From UBA2653 sp964572685 (GTDB lineage Bacteria > Pseudomonadota > Gammaproteobacteria > Legionellales > Legionellaceae), in assembly GCA_964572685.1 (NCBI GenBank), contig CAZNFJ010000009.1:1-50107 (forward strand): 50,107 nucleotides of DNA. Direction: 5' to 3'. Below are positions 1 through 6,469 of the stretch, piece by piece. The number at the start of each line of letters is the position of its first letter. The first letter of the stretch is position 1. The position numbers and the translations under genes were made by a program. The notes beneath the pieces are model-generated. The model had not been told where the DNA came from. It saw only the letters and a program-made list of their open reading frames with translations, and ran no database searches.

Positions 1-30
1 TTGAAAGCTTGATATACCTGCTATCAATAG

Positions 31-704
31 CGGCTTAAATGGCTAAAGTCGAGATCTAGTCACTGTGATATTGCATCTGGGGGTTCATGTGTTTTTACTA
101 TAACACCGGGAGCACAACCTGGCGCGGAACCAGGTGTTTTGAATCCAGCCCCTATTTCAGTGAGTTTTGCAGGTACTAACACAAATACAGTGACCGGGAA
201 TGTCAATATTTTAACCTATGGCAGTGTTTATGAATCCGGGTATGTATTTGCTGGCAAAGTTGTTGCAATGGAAGATGTTGCAGGGGCTATCGAATGGCAA
301 CCAGGATGTGATGATAGCTTAGGAACATGTACGGCAACGAATGCAAATAATGATGGCAATGGTGTTCAAAATACCTTAGACATCGTCACGGCATTGTCAA
401 CTTCATATTTAGCCAATCAGTATGCAGGTGGCGTTTGTAATGACTATTCTATAAATGGATACTCTGCTTGGTACCTACCCGCGCGCTGTGAAATGAGTTA
501 TGGGAGTTCAGATTCAAGTCCATGTGGAACAGTTGCGAGCCCGACCATGCAAAACATAGAATCAAATTTAGTTGATCATGGTATTGGAGTTCAACGCAAG
601 TTAGTGGAGCTCCCCTAGCACAGGCTATTTTTATCATATTCTTATCGGAGGGCTATCAAGCGGGAGATTACAAAAATACTTATTTTTATGTTAGGTGTGC
701 TTGA
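31..704 (+). pseudogene. Frameshifted Lcl-domain (DUF1566) surface/secreted protein, 5' end missing
   Basis: The reading frame opens after a stop at 28-30 and encodes a Cys/Gly/Asn/Thr-rich protein with the layout of Legionella and Coxiellaceae Lcl C-terminal domain proteins: a Cys-rich linker (ASGGSCVFTITPG), the segments ILTYGSVYESGYVFAGKVV and INGYSAWYLPARCEM. This frame runs into a stop at 616-618. The expected next motif, YWSST, is present one frame away, starting at base 582, and that frame continues through SGAPLAQA and GYQAGDYKN to the typical family ending VRCA and a stop at 702-704. A single lost base near 580-582 explains the break. No signal peptide is visible because the 5' part lies outside the window or is lost. 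The family is thought to be surface-exposed and adhesive; that role is inferred for this copy. Confidence 0.72.
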
Positions 705-841
705 GTATTTTAGAGATATTTTAAGAAGTGTTGGATTCCTAAGGAACCTTAAATAAATGCTTTTTGGTTTTTTTTTATTGTTATTGTGAGAAGAAATTCG
801 TCATTATTCTTGTTCAACGCATACTGTTTATTTTTGAATGG

Positions 842-850
842 TGATATAAT
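842..850 (+). promoter_or_regulatory. Extended -10 promoter for fdxA
   Basis: TGATATAAT is a perfect TATAAT hexamer preceded by the TGn extension. No good -35 lies 16-18 bases upstream, which fits an extended -10 promoter. Transcription would start near 857, about 25 bases before the fdxA ATG. Confidence 0.5.
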
Positions 851-881
851 TTTTATTATTTTTGATAAACGGAGTTTAGTA

Positions 882-1220
882 ATGGCATTTGTAGTAACAG
901 AACAATGTATTCGTTGTAAATTTTCTGATTGTGTAGAAGTATGTCCTGTTGATTGCTTTTATGAAGGTCCTAACTTTTTAGTCATCAATCCTGATGAGTG
1001 TATTGATTGTGCTTTATGTGAACCCGAATGTCCGGTCAATGCCATCATGTCTGAAGATGATTTGGCCGGCGAACAAAAACAATTTATAGAACTCAATCGA
1101 GAGCTCTCGCAAAAATGGCCTAATATCACCACTAAAAGAGAATCTCCGACAGATGCTAAAGATTGGCAAAATGTGGAAAACAAACTGCAGTACCTAGAGA
1201 AAGATTGGCCGAGTGAGTAA
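882..1220 (+). CDS. fdxA: 7Fe/8Fe-type ferredoxin FdxA
   Basis: 112 residues, the usual length for the FdxA family of small electron carriers with one [3Fe-4S] and one [4Fe-4S] cluster. The first half carries the paired cysteine motifs: CIRCKFSDCVEVCPVDC near the N-terminus and CIDCALCEPECPVNAI about 25 residues later. The C-terminal half is the charged FdxA extension (ELNRELSQKWPNIT). The ATG at 882 is preferred because GGAG lies 7 bases upstream and the conserved MAFVVTEQC start follows it. A possible GTG at 786 would lie upstream of the predicted transcription start. The stop overlaps the GTG of the following helicase gene by 8 bases, so the two are probably co-expressed. Confidence 0.92.
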   Translation: MAFVVTEQCIRCKFSDCVEVCPVDCFYEGPNFLVINPDECIDCALCEPECPVNAIMSEDDLAGEQKQFIELNRELSQKWPNITTKRESPTDAKDWQNVENKLQYLEKDWPSE

Positions 1221-3141
1221 GCATTCACTGGATGGTATTTTTGGTCTTAACGGGGTATTGGCAAAAGGATTACCTTATTTTAATCCTCGAGTACAACAAC
1301 TGGAAATGGCTAAAGCCATCCAAAAGGTTATTGATGATCAGTCGACATTGGTTGCCGAAGCAGCAACCGGTACCGGAAAAACTTTTGCTTATTTAATCCC
1401 TGCTTTACTGAGCGGCAAAAAGGTATTGATTTCAACCGCCACCAAGACCTTACAAGATCAATTGGTTGGGCAAGATATCCCTCGAATATTGAAAGCCTTG
1501 GGCATTGCTCGAACGGTTGTGAATCTCAAAGGCCGAGATAACTATTTATGCCGCCATCATATCGAAGAAACTTTACAATCAAATGCCTCACCACCAGGAT
1601 ATTTGCAAGAGATTGCCCATATTCATGAACAATTGCCTTCATTAAAAATCGGTGAAAAATCAGAAGTGCAACAGGTGGCAGTCGATGCACCTATTTGGTT
1701 TGGGCTAACCGCACATGCTGAGAATTGTCTTGCTAGTCGCTGTCCTGTACAGTCTGATTGTTTTATGTATAAAGTGCGTCAGCAGGCAATGGCAGCAGAT
1801 TGTGTGGTGGTCAATCATCATTTGTTTTTTGCCGATTCTCGTTTGAAAAAAGAAGGATTTGGTTCCATTCTACCGCGTTTTGAAATCTTTATTTTTGATG
1901 AGGCACATCAATTACCAGAAACCGCTTTACAATTTTACAGCCAAAGTTTTTCAACTGCGCAACTGATGCGATTATTAAATGAATTGGATTCAACCACATT
2001 TTTAGATAGTTCTTTGCACCTAGAGTTAAAAAAACAAATTCAACAAATTGAAAAAGAAGTCGAACAGTTTCTAGAACATTATTTTCAAAATCCTCAAACG
2101 CTAGAAATTCATCAGGCTCAAAAAATGGGAATGCTGCCGCTTGAGGATTGGATAGAAGCCTGTCAACATCTCATGCAAATTTTAACCAAACTACCCATGC
2201 CACCCGAGCAACGTTGGCAGGAACGACTGGGTTTGTTGTTGGAAAGTATGCAGCAATGCACATCCCATCAATCTAGTGGTATTGCATGGATGCAAGCACT
2301 TAAAAAACATGCTCGATTTCAATGGTCGCCCTTTGATGTCTCAGAACAAGTTCGAGAACTATTAAAATCTTTGGAGGCAAGTCTTATTTTTACATCAGCC
2401 ACACTTCGAAGTGGCGAGCATTTTGATTGGTTTTCACAATCTTTAGGTCTTTCTGATGTTCAATATGCCGCGTGGGAAAGTCCTTATGACTGGGAGAGTC
2501 ATGCCAGACTTTATATTCCGCATGGTCTACCGGATGTGAGTGATAGGGAGTATCACCAGGTATTTATCGAAAGAATTTGGCCGATTATTCAACGCTTGGG
2601 AGGCAAGACTTTTATTCTTTTTACCAGTCATAAAGCTTTACAATGGGCTTCCGAGTATCTGGTAAACCGAACACATGATTTTCCGATTTTGGTGCAGGGA
2701 AGCCAAGATAGAAGCCAGCTTCTCCATATTTTTAAAGAGCATGGGCGAGCAGTTCTCTTGGGAACAGGAAGTTTCTGGGAAGGGGTGGATGTACAGGGAG
2801 ATGCCTTGTCTTGTGTCGCTATTGATAGACTTCCTTTTGCCAATGTTCATGAGCCTTTGATGGCTGGGAAAATGCGTTATTTAAAACAAAAAGGTCAAGA
2901 GCCTTTCGATACCCTGCAACTTCCTCAAGCCATTATTGCCTTAAAACAGGGGATTGGTCGCTTGATACGAACAGAAAAAGACAAAGGTGTTTTAATTATT
3001 GGTGACCCAAGGCTTGCGGCACGACATTACGGTGCAGAAATTAAGAAAAGTTTACCGTCTATGCCATGGACGCGTTCAGAGCAACATATCTTACAATTTA
3101 TTGATGAAATGGTGAAAGAATCGGTGACTTCAGAAATATAA
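1213..3141 (+). CDS. yoaA: ATP-dependent DNA helicase, DinG/YoaA family
   Basis: 642-residue XPD-like superfamily 2 DNA helicase. Walker A (EAATGTGKT) lies at residues 49-57 and the DEAH box at 229-232. Four cysteines at 113, 172, 177 and 183 match the Fe-S cluster domain of YoaA/DinG enzymes. The C-terminal helicase half contains LGTGSFWEGVDVQGD and the QGIGRLIR motif. The length is close to E. coli YoaA, shorter than DinG. It starts with GTG inside the end of fdxA. YoaA helps repair damaged replication forks; that role is transferred from the family. Coupling to fdxA upstream makes sense for an Fe-S protein but is inference. Confidence 0.88.
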   Translation: MSKHSLDGIFGLNGVLAKGLPYFNPRVQQLEMAKAIQKVIDDQSTLVAEAATGTGKTFAYLIPALLSGKKVLISTATKTLQDQLVGQDIPRILKALGIARTVVNLKGRDNYLCRHHIEETLQSNASPPGYLQEIAHIHEQLPSLKIGEKSEVQQVAVDAPIWFGLTAHAENCLASRCPVQSDCFMYKVRQQAMAADCVVVNHHLFFADSRLKKEGFGSILPRFEIFIFDEAHQLPETALQFYSQSFSTAQLMRLLNELDSTTFLDSSLHLELKKQIQQIEKEVEQFLEHYFQNPQTLEIHQAQKMGMLPLEDWIEACQHLMQILTKLPMPPEQRWQERLGLLLESMQQCTSHQSSGIAWMQALKKHARFQWSPFDVSEQVRELLKSLEASLIFTSATLRSGEHFDWFSQSLGLSDVQYAAWESPYDWESHARLYIPHGLPDVSDREYHQVFIERIWPIIQRLGGKTFILFTSHKALQWASEYLVNRTHDFPILVQGSQDRSQLLHIFKEHGRAVLLGTGSFWEGVDVQGDALSCVAIDRLPFANVHEPLMAGKMRYLKQKGQEPFDTLQLPQAIIALKQGIGRLIRTEKDKGVLIIGDPRLAARHYGAEIKKSLPSMPWTRSEQHILQFIDEMVKESVTSEI

Positions 3142-3223
3142 CATTGGTCAGAGAACTTATGCTTGATGTGTATGCCATTATTCTCTGTTATCGGGTATAA
3201 ATGGGTCTTGCATAGTTTATTTG

Positions 3224-3256
3224 AATATTACATACATTTCAAATGTATGTAATATT
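3224..3256. repeat. Perfect 33-base palindrome upstream of ddl
   Basis: Two perfectly complementary 16-base arms (AATATTACATACATTT and its reverse complement) flank a single central C. It lies 83 bases after yoaA and 99 bases before ddl. It is AT-rich and has no clean run of T on either side, so it is a poor intrinsic terminator. It could be an operator or a recombination site; no function can be assigned from sequence. Confidence 0.75.
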
Positions 3257-3316
3257 TTGAATTAAGCAATATTTTCAATAGTTAAAACCTTGGTGGATAG
3301 GATTCTCAGATAAAAA

Positions 3317-3325
3317 TGGTATAAT
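3317..3325 (+). promoter_or_regulatory. Extended -10 promoter for ddl
   Basis: TGGTATAAT is a perfect -10 hexamer with the TGn extension, 31 bases upstream of the ddl ATG. No convincing -35 is visible at normal spacing. Confidence 0.45.
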
Positions 3326-3355
3326 TCCCATATTCTTCAGAAAAAGGGCATTCAG

Positions 3356-4318
3356 ATGAATCCACATTACTTTACCGAATATAAAACGCACTCCAATATT
3401 CACATCGCATCTACTCAAGGAAAAAAACATATTGCTTTGATTTATGGTGGTATGTCGGCAGAACGTGAGGTTTCTAAATCCAGCGGTCAAGGCATTGAAA
3501 ATGCTTTGGTTGCAATGGGATATCAAGTGACTTCCATTGATATGGGTGCTGATATTGCAGAAGTTTTAGCGAAGGTTCAACCTGATTTGGTCTTTAATGC
3601 TTTACATGGTACTTATGGTGAAGATGGCTGCTTACCAGGTTTGCTCAATATGCTGCGTATTCCTTATACCCATAGTGGCGTTTTAGCTTCGGCACTTGCT
3701 TTTGATAAGGTCAAATCCAAAGAATTGTTTTTGGCGCATGAGTTTTCTCAAGCGAAATCAATCTTAATATCTGCCGATATGGGTTATCAAGATGATCCTA
3801 TGCCAAGACCCTATGTGATAAAACCGGTTAATCAAGGTTCGAGTGTGGGTGTGGAAATCATATTTGAAGGAGATGATTTTTTCTTTTCCGATTACTCATT
3901 CGCTTATGGTGATATCTTGGTGGAGGAATATATTCAGGGTCGTGAAATGCAAGTTGGCGTTTTGAATGGCGAAGCTTTAGGTGCCCTTGAAATTCAACTG
4001 ATTAATAAACGATTTTATGATTACGAAGCCAAATATACTGAAGGTTTTACGCGACATTTGATGCCTGCACCTATATCAAAGGAATCTTATTCAGCTTTAC
4101 TTTCATTAGCAGAAAAAGCCTATAAAGCTTTAGGTTGTAATGGTATGGCTCGAGTGGAGTTTATATATCAAGAAACTAAAAATGAATTTTATATTTTGGA
4201 ACTTAATACTCATCCAGGTTTTACACCATTGTCGATTTGTCCAGAAATAGCTAATGCTGTTGGGATTTCATTTCATCAGTTGCTGGAAGAAATGATGGCT
4301 TCAGCCAAATATGAGTAA
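3356..4318 (+). CDS. ddl: D-alanine--D-alanine ligase, rickettsial-like type
   Basis: 320-residue ATP-grasp ligase making the D-Ala-D-Ala dipeptide of peptidoglycan. Visible motifs are the N-terminal GGMSAEREVS, the substrate loop HGTYGEDGCLPGLL, the ATP-grasp KPVNQGSSVGVEII, and the metal-binding LELNTHPGFTPLS near the C-terminus. A leading extension of about 24 residues precedes the fold (KKHIALIYGGMSAEREVS). From memory, extension and sequence resemble Rickettsia Ddl more than gammaproteobacterial DdlA/DdlB. In most Gammaproteobacteria ddlB sits in the mur-fts cluster; here the gene stands alone, flanked by a perfect palindrome and a 560-base gene-free stretch, which suggests horizontal acquisition. 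AAAGGG lies before the ATG. Confidence 0.9.
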   Translation: MNPHYFTEYKTHSNIHIASTQGKKHIALIYGGMSAEREVSKSSGQGIENALVAMGYQVTSIDMGADIAEVLAKVQPDLVFNALHGTYGEDGCLPGLLNMLRIPYTHSGVLASALAFDKVKSKELFLAHEFSQAKSILISADMGYQDDPMPRPYVIKPVNQGSSVGVEIIFEGDDFFFSDYSFAYGDILVEEYIQGREMQVGVLNGEALGALEIQLINKRFYDYEAKYTEGFTRHLMPAPISKESYSALLSLAEKAYKALGCNGMARVEFIYQETKNEFYILELNTHPGFTPLSICPEIANAVGISFHQLLEEMMASAKYE

Positions 4319-4882
4319 ATAGTAGAGGGCGAAACGGTCTATTAGCGTACAGTTGGCCAATATTTTCTTATATAAAAAAATTTAGTAGATTCTCGAGGGG
4401 GTACTCCTTAAATCTTGACGTGAATACGAAAGCTGGTTATTGGCTCAAACTCAAATTAATTAAAAAAACATATGATGCAGATTTTTGTACCATCTCCTGT
4501 GAGCCTCAATCTAGATGAATATCCATTAAAGCACTTAAAAAACCAAGTATAAAAACATGGAGCCAGGAGGTGTTTCCCTTTTTTACATGATAAAATGAGC
4601 TATAATTTTGGAAAATACAGTAAAAACCGGAATTAAATATGTTTCCTCGGCTTTTAAAATTACCAGAACACCATTGAGATATATCCTTAAATGTTTAAAA
4701 CCTAGCAGCGTTTTCATGAGGAGTTTCCTCATGCTGAGCTCATTGGTGTTTCCAATGTTCCCTTATGCCAAGCAGTTTGGGAATGTTAAGACACTTCATT
4801 GGCAGCAGGCCATCTATTATATTTTTTGATTTTTTTATCAAAATCCTGCAAAATAACATCTTTGTATTTGGAAAAATATTTG
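4319..4882. other. Gene-free stretch of about 560 bases between ddl and tsaB
   Basis: AT-rich sequence with stops in all frames. Short open stretches show no recognisable domain. Apart from two adjacent hairpins (4715-4757), no RNA gene or clear promoter is seen. The stretch may be decayed coding or insertion material, but no parent gene can be named. Confidence 0.6.
4715..4757. repeat. Two tandem short hairpins
   Basis: The first inverted repeat is CATGAGGA-GTT-TCCTCATG (4715-4733). Eight bases later comes CATTGG-TGTTT-CCAATG (4741-4757). Both are perfect stems with 3- and 5-base loops. No T-run follows, so they do not look like terminators. Paired stems of this kind are common in dispersed intergenic repeats; whether this unit recurs elsewhere in the genome cannot be seen here. 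Confidence 0.55.
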
Positions 4883-5536
4883 ATGGTTTGGTTAGCAATT
4901 GACACATCAACAGACTGCGCGACTTTTGCCTTGAAAGTTGGGGAACAATTATATGAACGAGAACAGGCTGAAGTTCGTACCCATGCACAAACCATTTTGC
5001 AACACATTGATGAGCTTTTAAAAGAAGCTCATATCAAGCTTCAAGATCTTCAAGGCCTTTTGGTCGGCCGTGGGCCTGGAAGCTTCACTGGACTGCGTGT
5101 GGCGTGTGCGGTTGCCAAAGGACTTGCTTTTCCCCATCAACTACCCATTTACCCAGTTAGTAATTTGGCGTGGTTTGCCTGGATGGCCCGGTCAAAATAT
5201 CCTAATGAAACTATTTTAAGTGTGATGGATGCAAGAATGCAGCAAGTTTATTGGGCTTTGTATCCAAAAGATTATTGGGAAGCTAAAGAGCAGGTTCATG
5301 AGATGGCCAATATCCCTAATCCAAAGGGTTCGTTTGTACTAGCAGGTTATCATTTTCATGAGTATGAAGCTCAAATTCCTAAAAACTGGTCAATTATTGC
5401 TGAAATGAATATCACGCCTAAAGCTTATGCAATGATTGAAATGTTAGAAGCAAATTTGTTACAGTCAACAGATGCGCTGCATTTTGAACCGGTCTACATT
5501 CGTGACCACGTGACACAAGGCAAATCAAATGGATAA
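4883..5536 (+). CDS. tsaB: tRNA threonylcarbamoyladenosine biosynthesis protein TsaB
   Basis: 217 residues, slightly shorter than E. coli TsaB (231). It has the actin-like ATPase fold signature at the N-terminus (LAIDTSTDCATFAL), the family motif GRGPGSFTGLRVACAVAKGL near residue 70, and VMDARMQQVYWALY in the middle. TsaB partners TsaD and TsaE to make the t6A37 modification of ANN-decoding tRNAs. The ATG at 4883 aligns with the family start; in-frame codons upstream, back to 4799, lack conservation. The end overlaps the next gene by 8 bases, starting a compact operon with the Trm112-like gene and kdsB. Confidence 0.88.
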   Translation: MVWLAIDTSTDCATFALKVGEQLYEREQAEVRTHAQTILQHIDELLKEAHIKLQDLQGLLVGRGPGSFTGLRVACAVAKGLAFPHQLPIYPVSNLAWFAWMARSKYPNETILSVMDARMQQVYWALYPKDYWEAKEQVHEMANIPNPKGSFVLAGYHFHEYEAQIPKNWSIIAEMNITPKAYAMIEMLEANLLQSTDALHFEPVYIRDHVTQGKSNG

Positions 5537-5708
5537 AAAATTATTAAGTATATTGGTCTGTCCACTTTGTAAAGGACATCTTGAGTTGAAAAAGAAAGAA
5601 CTTTGGTGCTACTTTGATAAATTAGCATATCCCATCCGCAATGACATTCCGGTCATGATTGCAGAAGATGCACGCCATTTGTCTTTGGAAGAATGGGAAA
5701 ACAAATGA
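5529..5708 (+). CDS. ycaR: Trm112/YcaR-like small protein
   Basis: 59-residue protein matching the YcaR/UPF0434 (Trm112-like) family. It begins LLSILVCPLCKGHLEL, with the CPLC half of a zinc-ribbon, followed by LWCYFDKLAYPIRNDIPVM and the acidic family ending EDARHLSLEEW. In E. coli the homologue lies directly upstream of kdsB, as here. It overlaps tsaB by 8 bases and kdsB by 4 (ATGA), so translation is probably coupled. The molecular role of the bacterial family is not firmly known; the eukaryotic homologue is a methyltransferase partner. Confidence 0.9.
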   Translation: MDKKLLSILVCPLCKGHLELKKKELWCYFDKLAYPIRNDIPVMIAEDARHLSLEEWENK

Positions 5709-6451
5709 ATCATGCTTTTCACATCATCATTCCGGCTCGCATGTCATCCAGTCGCTTACCAGGTAAATTATTACTCGAAGTCAATGGTCAGTCGATTTTA
5801 GAACATGTGTATCGCCAAGCGTGTCTTGCTTACCCCAAATCTTTAACCATTGCAACCGATGATGAACGTATTTTTAAAATTGCTCAAAGTTTTGGGGCGA
5901 ATGTGGTGATGACCTCTAGCACTCATCAAAGTGGAACCGATAGGGTGGCTGAAGCAGCCAGATTATTAGGCATAGGGGCTGGTGAAATCATCGTCAATGT
6001 TCAAGGGGATGAACCACAAATGCCTCCTGAACTGATGGTGCAAGTGGCTGGATTGTTAGAAGATAAAAATCATGATTGGGCAACATTGTATTGGCCGATT
6101 GAGCAGATTTTAGATTGGCAAAATCCCAATTGTGTCAAAGTGGTCATGACTGAAGATGAAAAAGCCTTGTATTTTTCAAGAAGTCCCATACCTTATTATC
6201 GAGAACGACCTAAAGCCTTACCCAAAGCTTACCGACACATTGGATTGTATGCTTATCGTAATGAAAGCTTACAGCGCTTTGTGCAAGCCCCCATGAGTGA
6301 CTTAGAACAATTGGAGTGTTTGGAGCAATTAAGGGCTTTATCGATAGGTATGCAAATACGTTTACAACAAGCCCTAACAATGCCGGGTCAAGATATCAAT
6401 ACTTTAGAAGATTTTGAGCGTTTTTCAAAATTGGGTGAGCATTGCGATTAA
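5705..6451 (+). CDS. kdsB: 3-deoxy-manno-octulosonate cytidylyltransferase KdsB
   Basis: 248 residues, the same length as E. coli KdsB. It activates KDO as CMP-KDO for lipopolysaccharide inner core synthesis in the cytoplasm. The N-terminal nucleotide-binding signature is IIPARMSSSRLPGKLL; VNVQGDEPQMPPEL (residues about 97-110) and YFSRSPIPYYR follow, then RHIGLYAYR and the LEQLECLEQLRAL helix typical of the family. The ATG at 5705 overlaps the previous stop (ATGA); an in-frame ATG at 5693 would add MGKQ and cannot be excluded. The gene implies that the cell makes a KDO-containing lipid A core. Confidence 0.94.
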   Translation: MNHAFHIIIPARMSSSRLPGKLLLEVNGQSILEHVYRQACLAYPKSLTIATDDERIFKIAQSFGANVVMTSSTHQSGTDRVAEAARLLGIGAGEIIVNVQGDEPQMPPELMVQVAGLLEDKNHDWATLYWPIEQILDWQNPNCVKVVMTEDEKALYFSRSPIPYYRERPKALPKAYRHIGLYAYRNESLQRFVQAPMSDLEQLECLEQLRALSIGMQIRLQQALTMPGQDINTLEDFERFSKLGEHCD

Positions 6452-6465
6452 GCTCACCCGATAAG
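6433..6465. terminator. Hairpin between convergent kdsB and clpB
   Basis: GGGTGAGC and GCTCACCC form a perfect 8-base stem around an 11-base loop, overlapping the kdsB stop. On the minus strand the stem is followed by AATTTTG, giving a weak T-rich tail for clpB; the plus-strand tail is poorer. A bidirectional terminator is likely but not strong. Confidence 0.5.
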
Positions 6466-6469
6466 CTGA

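Noticed and set aside
786..881. A longer ferredoxin starting at GTG 786
   Set aside because: The extra 32 residues are hydrophobic and unlike FdxA; a good promoter and GGAG support the ATG at 882.
3149..3187. CAGAGAA/TTCTCTG as a terminator for yoaA
   Set aside because: The loop is about 25 bases and no T-run follows.
3224..3256. Palindrome as a chromosome dif site
   Set aside because: It lacks the XerC/XerD half-site consensus and is too symmetric.
4608..4829. Small plus-strand open frame in the gap after ddl
   Set aside because: No Shine-Dalgarno, no similarity to known families, and low-complexity codon use; likely chance.
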